Below are positions 8,219-18,256 of a DNA stretch of 64,000 nucleotides, piece by piece. The notes under the pieces are model-generated. The model did not search any database, was not told the origin of the DNA, and saw nothing but the letters and a program-made list of their open reading frames with translations. Numbering within the stretch: the stretch's first letter is position 1; the number at the start of each line of letters is the position of its first letter. The stretch spans positions 1 through 64,000 of the forward strand of contig CAJTYM010000017.1 of the NCBI GenBank assembly GCA_910583835.1, written 5' to 3'. Origin of the DNA: an uncultured Lachnospiraceae bacterium. GTDB lineage: Bacteria; Bacillota; Clostridia; Lachnospirales; Lachnospiraceae. A program made the translations under genes and the position numbers.

Positions 8219-8779
8219 ATGCAGATTGAGGAGAAATTAGAAGTATTCCGCAATTTTACCATAGAGGTGGCAAGGAAGGAGAGCGAACAGCAGATTGCGG
8301 AATATGAGGCTTCCTGCCATCAGGAGGTAGAAACGTACCGGCAGCAGAAACTGGCTGAAATGGAGCACAAAATCCGCAATGAAGAACAGCGTATCCGCAG
8401 GCAGATGAACAGCAAGCTGTCAAGGGAGATGCTGCACCAGAAGCGGATTTTAGACGAGTGCAAGCGCACGTGGCGGGAGAAGCTGTTTACGGAAGTGAGG
8501 GCGCTTCTGGAAGAATATCAGCGCACAGAAAGCTACTGGGAGTATCTTGCCGCCAAGATAAAAATGTCCCTGGAGGTAGCCGGGGAAGAGGAAGCCATTA
8601 TCTATATCAATCCTTCCGATGAAGATAAGAAAGCGGAACTGGAGAAGCGGACCAAGGCAGCGCTTACCGTCAGCAAGATTGATTTTGGCGGGGGAATCCG
8701 TGCCGTGATACGTTCCCGCAATATCCTCATTGACGAATCGTTTGTGACGAAGCTGGAACAGGAGGAGACCTATCTATGA
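8219..8779 (+). CDS. ntpE: V/A-type ATPase subunit E (peripheral stalk)
   Basis: The 186-residue protein has an N-terminal coiled coil of about 90 residues (KLAEMEHKIRNEEQRIRRQ). The C-terminal globular domain contains the family pattern YINPSDEDK and DFGGGIRAVI. It pairs with the G/H-type stalk subunit to connect the A3B3 head to subunit I. Its stop overlaps the start of subunit A by four bases (ATGA), which points to translational coupling. Confidence 0.92.
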   Translation: MQIEEKLEVFRNFTIEVARKESEQQIAEYEASCHQEVETYRQQKLAEMEHKIRNEEQRIRRQMNSKLSREMLHQKRILDECKRTWREKLFTEVRALLEEYQRTESYWEYLAAKIKMSLEVAGEEEAIIYINPSDEDKKAELEKRTKAALTVSKIDFGGGIRAVIRSRNILIDESFVTKLEQEETYL

Positions 8780-10542
8780 GCGTGACAGGCAACATATATG
8801 GAATCAATGGACCGATTATCACCATCAAAGGGAATCTGGGCTTTCAGATGTCAGAGATGGTTTACGTGGGTGAGCAGCGCCTGGTGGGGGAAGTAATTGC
8901 CCTTAATAAGCAGGAGACCATCATCCAGGTTTTTGAAGAGACCACGGGGCTGCGTCCGGGAGAGGTCGTAGAGGGTGCGGGAAGCGCTATCTGCGTGACG
9001 CTTGCGCCGGGGATTATCACCAATATTTTTGATGGGATAGAGCGGCCGCTGCAGCTGATTGGACAGGAGAACGGCGCATACATACCCCGCGGCGTCAGCG
9101 TGGATCTGCTGGACAAGAGCCGCCGGTGGGAGACCAAGGTCTGTGTGAAATGTGGCGATGTGGTATCGGGAGGCACGGTTATCGCCCAGGTGCCGGAGAC
9201 GCCGGCAATCCTCCACAAGGTTATGGTGCCGCCCGATATGGATGGCATGGTCATCTGGACGGCAGAGGACGGCAGCTATACGATAGACGAACCGTTGGTT
9301 ACAATCCGAAAGCCGGATGGGAACGAGCAACAGCTTACGATGACGCAGAGATGGCCTATCCGCATTCCGCGGCCGATTCACAGGCGTTATCCGGCAGACC
9401 GCCCCTTGGTGACCGGACAGCGAATCTTAGATACGCTGTTTCCCATCGCCAAAGGCGGCACGGCAGCGATTCCCGGCGGTTTTGGCACAGGTAAGACGAT
9501 GACGCAGCATCAGCTTGCCAAATGGTCGGATGCGGACATTATCATCTATATCGGCTGTGGGGAGCGCGGCAACGAGATGACCAATGTGCTGGAAGAATTC
9601 TCCAAGCTGACGGACCCCAAGACCGGAAACCTTCTGATGGACCGGACTACGCTGATTGCCAATACCTCCAATATGCCGGTGGCAGCGCGGGAGGCCAGCA
9701 TATATACCGGGCTGACGCTTGCAGAGTATTACCGGGATATGGGGTATCATGTGGCAATCATGGCAGATTCCACCTCCCGCTGGGCGGAGGCGCTGCGGGA
9801 ACTCTCCGGCAGGCTGGAAGAGATGCCGGCGGAAGAAGGATTTCCGGCTTATCTTGCCTCCAGGCTGTCGGCATTTTATGAGCGCGCCGGGTACGTGGAG
9901 AATCTGAATGGCACCGATGGCAGCGTGACCATTATCGGCGCAGTTTCCCCACAGGGCGGTGATTTCTCTGAGCCGGTGACACAGAATACCAAGCGTTTCG
10001 TGCGCTGTTTTCTGGCGCTGGATAAGGCGCTCGCCTATGCCAGGCATTATCCGGCAATCAACTGGCTGACCAGTTATACCGAATATTTAGGCGATTTGCA
10101 GAATTGGTATGGGGCGAACGTGGGGGCAGATTTTATTCCCTGCAGGAATGAACTGCTCAATATCCTGACCACGGAGAGCCGCCTGAATGAGATTGTAAAG
10201 CTGATTGGCAGCGACGTCCTGCCTGACGACCAGAAGCTGATTTTGGAGATTGCCAGGGTCATCCGCTTAGGATTCCTGCAGCAGAATGCATTCCATGCAG
10301 AAGATACCTTCGTCCCCATGGAAAAGCAGCTTGAGATGATGAAGGTTATCCTCTATCTCTATGAGAGATGCAAATCATTGATTGAACTGGGGATGCCGAT
10401 GGCGCTGCTCAAGGAGGACCGCATTTTTGAGAAAATCATTGCCATTAAATACGATGTGGCAAATAAGGATATGTACAAATTTGAGGAATACCGTCAGATG
10501 ATTGACGATTTCTATCAGGGACTGATGGAGAGCAATGCATAG
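8776..10542 (+). CDS. ntpA: V/A-type ATPase catalytic subunit A
   Basis: The 588-residue catalytic subunit has an N-terminal beta-barrel (1-70) and the inserted non-homologous region (about 115-185, containing VPPDMDGMV). The nucleotide domain has the Walker A GGFGTGKT at 234-241 and the catalytic Glu in GCGERGNE (E263). The C-terminal helical bundle follows. Full length for the family. With B, D, F, C and the stalks it makes a complete V1 sector. Clostridial enzymes of this type are usually ion pumps or reversible ATPases. Confidence 0.97.
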   Translation: MSVTGNIYGINGPIITIKGNLGFQMSEMVYVGEQRLVGEVIALNKQETIIQVFEETTGLRPGEVVEGAGSAICVTLAPGIITNIFDGIERPLQLIGQENGAYIPRGVSVDLLDKSRRWETKVCVKCGDVVSGGTVIAQVPETPAILHKVMVPPDMDGMVIWTAEDGSYTIDEPLVTIRKPDGNEQQLTMTQRWPIRIPRPIHRRYPADRPLVTGQRILDTLFPIAKGGTAAIPGGFGTGKTMTQHQLAKWSDADIIIYIGCGERGNEMTNVLEEFSKLTDPKTGNLLMDRTTLIANTSNMPVAAREASIYTGLTLAEYYRDMGYHVAIMADSTSRWAEALRELSGRLEEMPAEEGFPAYLASRLSAFYERAGYVENLNGTDGSVTIIGAVSPQGGDFSEPVTQNTKRFVRCFLALDKALAYARHYPAINWLTSYTEYLGDLQNWYGANVGADFIPCRNELLNILTTESRLNEIVKLIGSDVLPDDQKLILEIARVIRLGFLQQNAFHAEDTFVPMEKQLEMMKVILYLYERCKSLIELGMPMALLKEDRIFEKIIAIKYDVANKDMYKFEEYRQMIDDFYQGLMESNA

Positions 10543-10552
10543 GAGGGCAGAT

Positions 10553-11941
10553 ATGGCAATTGAGTATTTAGGGTTAAGCGACATTAATGGTCCCCTGATT
10601 GTTCTGGAGGGAGTAAAAAATGCCTCTTATGAGGAAGTGGTAGAATTTGTGGTGGAGGGAAAGCAGCGCAAAAAGGGCAGAATCGTTGCCGTGGATGAGG
10701 ATAAGGCAGTCATTCAGGTCTTTGACAATACGGACGGCATGTCCCTGCAGAATACGCATACCAGGCTGAGCGGGCATCCCATGGAGATTGGCCTTTCCCT
10801 GGAAATCCTCGGACGCACCTTCAACGGACTGGGAGAGCCCATTGACGGGCTGGGCAGGATTGAGCCGGAGGTTGTGCGGGATGTGAATGGGCTTCCTTTA
10901 AATCCCTGCACCCGGGAGTACCCGAGAAATTATATTCGTACCGGCATTTCTGCCATTGATGGGCTGACGACCTTAATCCGCGGACAGAAGCTTCCTATTT
11001 TCTCGGGGAATGGACTGCCCCATGACCAGCTTGCCGCGCAGATTGTGGAGCAGGCTTCCCTGGGCGAGGACTCCGAGGAAGAGTTTGGCATTGTCTTTGC
11101 GGCGATGGGGCTTAAGTATGACGTGGCTGATTTCTTCCGCAGGAGGTTTGAGGAGAGCGGCGTCAGCTCCCATGTGACGATGTTCCTCAACCTGTCCAAT
11201 GACCCGGTGGCAGAGCGGCTGATTACGCCGAAGATGGCGCTGACGGCAGCGGAATACCTTGCTTTTGAGAAGAACATGCATATCCTGGTAATTTTAACGG
11301 ACATGACTTCCTATGCGGAGGCGATGCGCGAGATTTCTGCTTCCAAAGGGGAAATCCCCAGCCGCAAAGGCTATCCGGGCTATCTCTACAGCGAGCTGGC
11401 AACTTTGTATGAGCGGGCCGGGATTGTAGGGGGCAGGGAGGGAAGCGTTACGCAGATTCCCATACTTACCATGCCCAACGACGATATCACCCATCCGATT
11501 CCGGATTTGACCGGCTATATTACGGAGGGGCAGATTGTGCTGGAGCGTTCCCTGCACCAGAAGAATGTTTACCCGCCTATCAATGTGCTTCCTTCCCTTT
11601 CCCGCCTGATGAAAGACGGCATTGGGGCTGAATATACGCGGGAGGACCACCAGGACGTGGCGAACCAGCTGTTCTCCTCCTATGCCAGGGTAGGCGAAGC
11701 GCGTGATTTGGCAAGCGTCATCGGAGAAGATGAGCTGTCGGAAACCGACAAGAAATACCTGGAATTCGGCTCCTGCTTCGAGAAGGAATTTGTGGCGCAG
11801 GGATTAAACGAGAACCGTACGATTGAGGAGACCTTGGATATCGGCTGGCGGCTCTTGCGTATCCTGCCCAGGGAAGAACTTGACCGTATTGACACCAAGA
11901 TTCTCGAGAAATATGCGGACGCAGAGGAGAGCGGGCAATGA
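10553..11941 (+). CDS. ntpB: V/A-type ATPase non-catalytic subunit B
   Basis: The 462-residue subunit shares the A-subunit fold but lacks a P-loop, reading FSGNGLPHDQLAAQ where subunit A has GGFGTGKT. It begins MAIEYLGLSDINGPL. I chose ATG at 10553 because AGGAGG ends six bases before it. An in-frame ATG at 10535 inside the end of ntpA would add six residues and has no site. The last base of the stop overlaps the ATG of the metallophosphoesterase gene (ATGA). Confidence 0.96.
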   Translation: MAIEYLGLSDINGPLIVLEGVKNASYEEVVEFVVEGKQRKKGRIVAVDEDKAVIQVFDNTDGMSLQNTHTRLSGHPMEIGLSLEILGRTFNGLGEPIDGLGRIEPEVVRDVNGLPLNPCTREYPRNYIRTGISAIDGLTTLIRGQKLPIFSGNGLPHDQLAAQIVEQASLGEDSEEEFGIVFAAMGLKYDVADFFRRRFEESGVSSHVTMFLNLSNDPVAERLITPKMALTAAEYLAFEKNMHILVILTDMTSYAEAMREISASKGEIPSRKGYPGYLYSELATLYERAGIVGGREGSVTQIPILTMPNDDITHPIPDLTGYITEGQIVLERSLHQKNVYPPINVLPSLSRLMKDGIGAEYTREDHQDVANQLFSSYARVGEARDLASVIGEDELSETDKKYLEFGSCFEKEFVAQGLNENRTIEETLDIGWRLLRILPREELDRIDTKILEKYADAEESGQ

Positions 11942-12951
11942 GAAAAAGAATGATGCAGGCATTGGCAGCAGCTCTTTTTTGTAGTGCGCTTGCCCTATCA
12001 GGATGGCATATAATGGACAAAACACCTGTGGACGTGGACGGAGAGGCACACGATACCGATGTCTTGGAAGATGCGGACAGGGCAGGGATGGATATGGGGC
12101 AAACGACTCTGGAAGAGGAATTCGTGTCGGTGCATATTCCGGGATTGAAGCATTCCTATCGCTTTATTTTTGTATCTGATTTGCATGTCATTGTGGAGAA
12201 TGACGAGATCTCACCAGATAAACTTGAGAATGTACATACACGCCGTGAATCCTTTCGGACAGCGGATGGCATATATTCGGCGCAGCTGTGGGAGGAGATG
12301 CCGGAAATCTTCAATGCTGTGGATGCAGACGCCATCCTGCTGGGCGGGGATATGATTGATTATGCATCCACCGCCAACATAGGCATCATGAAAGAAGGAA
12401 TTGAGAAACTGGATGCGCCCGTGCTGTATGTCCGGGCAGACCACGATTATAATCCTTACAATTGCGATGGTCTTGACAAGAAGGATATGAAAACGTTGCA
12501 TCAATCCATAGATGGCTATGAGGGGGTTTCCCTGATGGAATTTGAAGATTTGTGCATTGTTGGACTCAATGACAGCACAAAACAGATAAAGAAAAAACAA
12601 CTCAGAAGATTCAAGGAGATTGCGGCTCTTGGGAAGCCAATCATCCTTTTGACCCATGTCCCGCTGGAATCCAGGCTGGACACAAGCCTTGCGGAGAAAT
12701 CAAAGAAAGTATGGCAGGATCGCGCACTTCTTTGGGGAGCGAATGACTATTATGAGCCAAATGAGACTACGCAGGTCTTCCTGGACATGGTATACGCGGA
12801 TGACAGCCCCGTGAAAGCAGTGGTCTGTGGACACCTGCATTTTAGCTGGGAGGGAAAGATAACGGAGCATTGTCTGCAGCATGTATTTTCGGAGATGTAT
12901 TCTGGAAGGTACGGCATGATTACTGTTGATGGGCAGGCGGATACAGATTGA
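11938..12951 (+). CDS. Exported calcineurin-like metallophosphoesterase inside the ATPase operon
   Basis: The 337-residue protein has an N-terminal hydrophobic segment (residues 6-26, signal peptide or anchor) and a metallophosphoesterase domain from about 70. Metal motifs seen are SDLH (D81, H83), GGDMID (D138), LLTHVP and GHLH. The usual GNHD/E block reads RADHD (166-170), so the normal Asn is Asp. It sits between ntpB and ntpD and overlaps ntpB by four bases, hence it is co-translated with the ATPase. That is not a standard ntp gene. The substrate is unknown. If exported, it would act on an extracytoplasmic phosphoester. Confidence 0.88.
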   Translation: MRKRMMQALAAALFCSALALSGWHIMDKTPVDVDGEAHDTDVLEDADRAGMDMGQTTLEEEFVSVHIPGLKHSYRFIFVSDLHVIVENDEISPDKLENVHTRRESFRTADGIYSAQLWEEMPEIFNAVDADAILLGGDMIDYASTANIGIMKEGIEKLDAPVLYVRADHDYNPYNCDGLDKKDMKTLHQSIDGYEGVSLMEFEDLCIVGLNDSTKQIKKKQLRRFKEIAALGKPIILLTHVPLESRLDTSLAEKSKKVWQDRALLWGANDYYEPNETTQVFLDMVYADDSPVKAVVCGHLHFSWEGKITEHCLQHVFSEMYSGRYGMITVDGQADTD

Positions 12952-12984
12952 ACAGACAAAATATGTGAAAAGTGAGGTGAGCGG

Positions 12985-13611
12985 ATGGATCCCAATACAT
13001 TTCCCACAAAAGGAAATTTAATCCTGGCGAAGAATTCCCTTGCCCTGTCTGAACAGGGGTATGATTTGATGGATAAGAAGCGCAACATCTTAATCCGCGA
13101 ACTGATGGAATTGATTGAACAGGCAACAGACATCCAAAAGGAGATAGACGAGACGTTTACCAGCGCGTACCTGGCGCTGCAGAAAGCAAATATCCAGATG
13201 GGAATCCATGAGGTGGAAGCCTTGAGCCAGAATGTGCCGGTGGAAAACTCCATCACTATCAAGCGGCGCAGCGTGATGGGCACGGAGATTCCCAAGGTGG
13301 AATACAGCGGGGAAACGTTAAAGCCGTATTATCCTTTTTTCGGGACGAAGATGTCTTTGGATGAAGCGTGTGAGAAATTCCAGAAAGTGAAAGAGCTGAC
13401 TATCCGTCTGGCGCAGATTGAGACCAGCGCCTACCGTCTGGCTTACAATATCAAGAAGACACAGAAGCGCGCCAATGCCCTGCAGAATATCACGATACCC
13501 AAATATAAGACCCTCGTGGCAAGCATTCAGGGAGCCTTGGAGGAGAAGGAGCGCGAGGAGTTTACCAGGCTGAAAGTTATCAAGCGCATGAAACAGAAAA
13601 AGGCAGAATAA
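12985..13611 (+). CDS. ntpD: V/A-type ATPase subunit D (central shaft)
   Basis: The 208-residue protein has long N- and C-terminal coiled-coil helices typical of the rotor shaft. It begins MDPNTFPTKGNLILAKNSLALSEQG (family pattern P-T-[KR]-x-x-L-x-x-[LK]) and has a terminal Lys/Arg-rich helix (RLKVIKRMKQKKAE). It follows the phosphoesterase after 33 bp, with AGGTGAGCGG before ATG at 12985. This completes the soluble V1 sector of the operon. Confidence 0.94.
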   Translation: MDPNTFPTKGNLILAKNSLALSEQGYDLMDKKRNILIRELMELIEQATDIQKEIDETFTSAYLALQKANIQMGIHEVEALSQNVPVENSITIKRRSVMGTEIPKVEYSGETLKPYYPFFGTKMSLDEACEKFQKVKELTIRLAQIETSAYRLAYNIKKTQKRANALQNITIPKYKTLVASIQGALEEKEREEFTRLKVIKRMKQKKAE

Positions 13612-13653
13612 AAGCTGAGAGCAAGAAGCAGACAAAGCAGAGGAAACTAAGCA

Positions 13654-14598
13654 ATGAAGACAGAGAATAACCACAAACAGATACCGGCATTTGAAATCAT
13701 CAATGAAGTGAAAAAGGCAGTGATTGGCAAGGATGACTGCATTGCCAAGGCGGTAGCGGCAATCCTGGCAGGAGGGCATATCCTGCTCAATGACATCCCA
13801 GGCGTGGGCAAGACTACGCTTGCCAGGGCACTGGCAAGTTCCATGTCCCTGGCGCAGAACAGAGTCCAGTTTACGCCTGACGTCCTGCCCTCAGACCTGA
13901 CCGGTTTTTCCATGTACCAGAAAGACAGCGGTTCTTTTGTCTACCAGCCGGGAAGCGTGATGTGCAACCTGCTTCTGGCAGACGAGATTAACCGGACTTC
14001 GCCCAAGACGCAGTCCGCGCTGCTGGAGGTTATGGAAGAGCAGAAGGTTACAGTGGACGGCATCAGCCATGACGTGCCCTCGCCATTTATTGTGATTGCA
14101 ACGCAAAATCCCTTTGGCAGCGCCGGCACATGGATGTTGCCGGAGGCGCAGCTGGACCGGTTTATGGTATGCCTGAAGCTGGGATATCCCGATAGGGAAG
14201 AGGAAATCCATATCCTCAAGGGGATGCAGAACAGGGAAGAGGTGCAGCCCGTGGTCTCCAGGGAAGAACTGATTTCCATGCAGAAAGCGGCAGACAATGT
14301 GTTCGTCCATGAAGAAATCTATCAGTATGTGGAGGATTTGGCGGACAAGACCAGGAACCATCCGATGATTGACTTGGGGCTCAGTCCCAGGGGGACGATG
14401 AACGTCCTGCAGATGGCAAAAGCGGTATCGTTCCTGCGCCAGCGTTCCTATGTGGTTCCGGAGGACGTGAAGGATATTTTTTTTGCAGTCTGCGCCCACA
14501 GGATTGTCCTTGGCACGAAAGCGCGGGTGGCGCATATGGATGCCAATCAGGTGCTAGAGGAAATCCTGCGGCAGGTCTCAGCGCCGAAAAGCCTTTGA
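13654..14598 (+). CDS. MoxR-family AAA+ ATPase
   Basis: The 314-residue AAA+ ATPase has Walker A IPGVGKTT (48-55), Walker B LLLADEINR and the MoxR-type stretch NPFGSAGTWMLPEAQLDRF. A C-terminal helical lid begins LSPRGTMNVLQMAKA. MoxR proteins act as chaperones or activators for neighbouring membrane or secreted complexes. Here it leads a three-gene operon with a DUF58 protein (14611) and a transglutaminase-domain membrane protein (15716), a classic combination. The gap to ntpD is 42 bp with no terminator, so read-through from the ATPase operon is possible. Confidence 0.94.
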   Translation: MKTENNHKQIPAFEIINEVKKAVIGKDDCIAKAVAAILAGGHILLNDIPGVGKTTLARALASSMSLAQNRVQFTPDVLPSDLTGFSMYQKDSGSFVYQPGSVMCNLLLADEINRTSPKTQSALLEVMEEQKVTVDGISHDVPSPFIVIATQNPFGSAGTWMLPEAQLDRFMVCLKLGYPDREEEIHILKGMQNREEVQPVVSREELISMQKAADNVFVHEEIYQYVEDLADKTRNHPMIDLGLSPRGTMNVLQMAKAVSFLRQRSYVVPEDVKDIFFAVCAHRIVLGTKARVAHMDANQVLEEILRQVSAPKSL

Positions 14599-14610
14599 TG
14601 GGAGTAAGGT

Positions 14611-15702
14611 ATGTGGAAGAACATATGGTATGTGCTGGGCACAGTGGGGATTTTTTATTTGGCAGTCTTATATAAAAGCAGGGGATTGATGGCGGTGAGC
14701 TTTACCGCTGTGTTATTGCCGCTGTTTTTTCTTTGTATGCTGACTTATATGAGAAAAAGACTGGAATGCGAGCTGTTGTTTTGCTCTTATCCGATAGAAA
14801 ATACCGCCGACTATCAGGTCGGGCTCAGGGTGGAGAATAAAAGCCCTGTCTATTTTCCGCGTGTGCAGGTGAAAATGGAACTATTAAACATGGCAACCGG
14901 GAAAAAACAGTGGGTGAAAGCAAAAGGAAAAGTCCCCTCAGGGGAAGCGGCAGAGCTGATTGGCAGGTTAGGAGAGCCGGAGTTCGGACTGTGGCAGGCA
15001 AGCTGCAGCTATGTACGCTGTTATGAGTGGATGGGGTTTTTGTACCTTCGCACTAAAGTGCAGGACCAAAAGCAGGTGATGGTTTTCCCGGCTGCTTATG
15101 CGACAAATATTAAGATTGGTATACGCACACGCCTGTTTTTGTCGGACGGCGAGCAGTACCATCCCCAAATCAGCGGAGATGACCCCTCGGAGACCTTAAA
15201 GCTGCGCGAGTACCAGAATGGCGACCGCCCAAGCCGCATCCACTGGAAAATCTCTGCTAAGAACGATACCTTGATTGTGGCGGAAATGAGCATGCCGGTG
15301 GGCTGCAACGTGGTAATCTTTTTAGATACACAGCCGTCCGCTATGGGTAAGAAGGAATCGCGCGTATATTGGGAAATCCTGCACAGCCTTTCCCAGGAAC
15401 TGTTGGCGCAGGAGTGTGCCCATTACCTGGCATGGAGGGATAAGCGGTATCAGGAACTGCTGTGCCGCAAGGCTGTCCGGGGGACGGAAGATTTGCTGGA
15501 TTTCTGGTGTGAGATATTTCCCGGCAAGATGGAAAAAGGGGCAGACCCTGAGGCGTATGGCAAGGCTTTCCCAGGGGAGGCGTATGCGTCCCAGATAGTG
15601 CTGAACCACAAGCTGGAATTGTATTGTAACCATAAACTGGAAGCCGTCATAAAACCAGAGAAGGTGAAAGAGCAGCTGGCGGAATTGGAATTGCTGTTAT
15701 GA
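14611..15702 (+). CDS. DUF58 domain protein
   Basis: The 363-residue protein has two N-terminal membrane helices (about 5-45). A DUF58 core is recognisable from DDPSETLKLREYQNGDRPSRIHWKIS, the family motif, followed by a von Willebrand-like strand (CNVVIFLDT). It is 12 bp downstream of the MoxR ATPase and 13 bp upstream of the transglutaminase gene, in the order moxR-DUF58-tgpA. The biochemical role is unknown; the family is thought to act in envelope-linked assembly. Confidence 0.92.
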   Translation: MWKNIWYVLGTVGIFYLAVLYKSRGLMAVSFTAVLLPLFFLCMLTYMRKRLECELLFCSYPIENTADYQVGLRVENKSPVYFPRVQVKMELLNMATGKKQWVKAKGKVPSGEAAELIGRLGEPEFGLWQASCSYVRCYEWMGFLYLRTKVQDQKQVMVFPAAYATNIKIGIRTRLFLSDGEQYHPQISGDDPSETLKLREYQNGDRPSRIHWKISAKNDTLIVAEMSMPVGCNVVIFLDTQPSAMGKKESRVYWEILHSLSQELLAQECAHYLAWRDKRYQELLCRKAVRGTEDLLDFWCEIFPGKMEKGADPEAYGKAFPGEAYASQIVLNHKLELYCNHKLEAVIKPEKVKEQLAELELLL

Positions 15703-15715
15703 CAGGAGAAGGCTT

Positions 15716-18256
15716 ATGAGAGAGACAAAGGCAAAAAGGACAAAATCATGGATGAGGGCTGTGCAAGGCATGGTCTGCCTGTTTCTGATTCTGTCGGGCA
15801 TGTTTCTCTGTCTGGAAAGCATTATGGAAACAGGGCTTCCCTGTCGGACCAGCTTTCTGGCAGCGGCAGTTCTGTCATTTATCCTGCAGCCTGTGCAGCG
15901 GGGATGGAAATGGATATTGGCAGAAGTCCTGCTCTTTGCAGGCGGGCTTAGTGCAGTGGGCGTGAGATATCAGGAAGTTTTGCTGACAGGCATGAAAGAG
16001 TTGGCAAACATTGTGTTGGAATTGTGGAATGAGTATAACAGGACCGAGTATCTTCTGTGGTATTTGGACACACAGGAAAGTTATGACCGGGTTGCCCTGT
16101 TGTATCTGTTTGTTGTGCTGGGATTTTTGGAGGGTCTGCTCGTTGTGATCACCAGGGATAGGCGGCGCCATCTCCTGGCCTGTGCTGCCCTCCCTGTGCT
16201 GCTTGTTGCAGCGGGGCTTACCGTGGGCTGGGCTGCTTCCTTTGTGGGCATTCTGCTGATTTTTGGCGGACTGCTGTTGGAAGCCCTGGACATGGAGGAA
16301 CGTGGGAATTTTTTGCTGGGGTCTTTGGTGGCAGTGAGCATTGCCATTTCGCTGCTTGTTACCAGCAGTGGAAAATTATGGGTACAGACAGAGCTATGGC
16401 ATGAGCAGTGGTATGCCGGGCAGCTTGCGTTGGAAGACCGATTGATAGCCCTTACAGAACGGATTTCCCATATTTCCTTATTCTCAGGCAGGGAGCAGAG
16501 GCAGTATGCCCTCAAAAACACCAAGCCGGAATTTAATGGGAAGGAAGTATTTAAAATTACCGTGGATTATCCGATATCCAGCCCCCTGTACATCCGCGGG
16601 TTTGCCGGGGGAGCCTATGAAAATGGCAGGTGGCAGCGGGTGTCAAGGCAGGAATTTTCTGACTGGGCGCAAAGTATGGGGGGTGATGAAGAAACTTATG
16701 CGGAGATTGTCCAGTCTTTTCCTTATGAGATTCTCTTAAATTATGGAACGCTTGGCAGGAAGAAACATGTTTCCCTGGAATTTACGCAGCAGCTGGAACG
16801 GTATTCGCTGATGCCTTATTTCACAAAAGCGCCGAAGGAGCAGGAATTTCTGGCGGACGGCATTTATCCGCCAACCAAAGAGCGGCAGTTTGAGTGGGAT
16901 ACCTACATGAATCTGAGCGATTATGATGTCTCGATAGCGCTGGGCATTTATATGGATACGTCTTCCATGTTTCAGGAGTTTGCCGGGAAGAAAAATATTT
17001 TTTCCGCATATGGGAATTATGCCAGGAAAATGTATACCAGGCTGCCCGAAGCGGGATTGGAAGAGCTGCGCGCTTATGTGGAGGAGTACCGAAAGACGCA
17101 TCCCTCGTATGAGGAGCAGATGCAGGTGGTCGCTGAAAAAATTGAATCCCATGAAAGCGATGTCTGGTCCTATGAAGAATTGCAGAGGATTCTCACAGAG
17201 AAAGAGATGCAGCTGCTTACGATGACGGAAAGAGATTATCAGTTAAAGGAAATCCAGGAGCTGCTCTGGGAAGATAACTATTATAGCTTTGACTTAGAAG
17301 AAGTTCCCGAAGGGGAGGACAGCGTGGAATATTTTCTGTTTGAGCAGCATAAGGGGTACTGCATACATTTTGCTTCCGCGGCAACGCTGCTCTTGCGCAC
17401 ATTTGGCATTCCGGCGCGGTTTGCCAGCGGCTATCTGGTGCTGCCCTCCGACTTTAAGGAAAATGGGGACCGTACGTGGACGGCTTCTGTGACGGATGAG
17501 CGCGCACATGCCTGGACCGAGATATACGGTGATAATATCGGCTTTACCCCGCTGGAGGCGACGCCGCCGACTTATGTGGATATGTTGGGAAATGTAATGG
17601 AGGACGAGGATCTTGTCCATGCCGTGGCAAGGAATGAAGAAGAAAGGGCTCGTCAGGAGAAAGCCGAAGGCCAGGAAAGCAAAGAAGAGCAAGAGAAACA
17701 GGAAGAGCAGAAAAAGCAGGAGGAGCAAAAGGAACAGGAGCAGGAGAAAAAAGAAGAACAGGCAAAGAAAAATGGGCAGGGCAGCGCGTCCGAGGATGGT
17801 TCCGGCATAGCCGGGATTCTGGAAAACAAAGCAGTCTGCCGGATATCAGCGGCAGTTTTGGGAACCGTCTTTGTGGTAGTTCTCATATGTATGCTTTTGT
17901 GGTGGCGCAGAAAGCTGACAATCAGAAAACGGCAGCAGCAATTTTCACAGAACGACCGCAGTCGTGCGGTCTGTGAAATCGGCAGCCAGATGGGCAGGAT
18001 TCTGCGCGAAATGGGAAAGAAGCGTCCCCCGGGAATGGACGATAGGCAGTACGGTGATTACCTGGAACGGGAATTGCCAGGGACAGACTGGGAAGAAATC
18101 TTTTTTATCTTCCAGAAAGCAAGATTTTCAGAACATGGAGTTACAGAGGGGGAATATAAGGAAATCCTTGCGGCGTATGAGAAATTAGCAGAGGATTTGC
18201 TGGATGGGGGTAAGGTCAGGGGCTGGTATCTGCGATACATTAAAATTTACCCTTGA
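15716..18256 (+). CDS. TgpA-like membrane transglutaminase-domain protein
   Basis: The 846-residue protein has about five to six N-terminal membrane helices (20-220) and an extracytoplasmic region. A transglutaminase-like domain (about 530-615) carries the catalytic Cys in GYCIHFASAA (C549) and His in DERAHAWTEIY. The third catalytic position reads PLEATPP, with Glu rather than the usual Asp. A Gln/Glu/Lys-rich linker (about 640-690) precedes another membrane helix and a DUF4129-like tail. It likely processes or cross-links envelope proteins. It ends the moxR operon. Confidence 0.92.
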   Translation: MRETKAKRTKSWMRAVQGMVCLFLILSGMFLCLESIMETGLPCRTSFLAAAVLSFILQPVQRGWKWILAEVLLFAGGLSAVGVRYQEVLLTGMKELANIVLELWNEYNRTEYLLWYLDTQESYDRVALLYLFVVLGFLEGLLVVITRDRRRHLLACAALPVLLVAAGLTVGWAASFVGILLIFGGLLLEALDMEERGNFLLGSLVAVSIAISLLVTSSGKLWVQTELWHEQWYAGQLALEDRLIALTERISHISLFSGREQRQYALKNTKPEFNGKEVFKITVDYPISSPLYIRGFAGGAYENGRWQRVSRQEFSDWAQSMGGDEETYAEIVQSFPYEILLNYGTLGRKKHVSLEFTQQLERYSLMPYFTKAPKEQEFLADGIYPPTKERQFEWDTYMNLSDYDVSIALGIYMDTSSMFQEFAGKKNIFSAYGNYARKMYTRLPEAGLEELRAYVEEYRKTHPSYEEQMQVVAEKIESHESDVWSYEELQRILTEKEMQLLTMTERDYQLKEIQELLWEDNYYSFDLEEVPEGEDSVEYFLFEQHKGYCIHFASAATLLLRTFGIPARFASGYLVLPSDFKENGDRTWTASVTDERAHAWTEIYGDNIGFTPLEATPPTYVDMLGNVMEDEDLVHAVARNEEERARQEKAEGQESKEEQEKQEEQKKQEEQKEQEQEKKEEQAKKNGQGSASEDGSGIAGILENKAVCRISAAVLGTVFVVVLICMLLWWRRKLTIRKRQQQFSQNDRSRAVCEIGSQMGRILREMGKKRPPGMDDRQYGDYLERELPGTDWEEIFFIFQKARFSEHGVTEGEYKEILAAYEKLAEDLLDGGKVRGWYLRYIKIYP

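Noticed and set aside
8851..9381. Long antisense open frames inside ntpA (and similar ones throughout the ATPase and ppk genes)
   Set aside because: They have no ribosome binding site, their composition is atypical for proteins, and they lie fully inside strongly supported genes.
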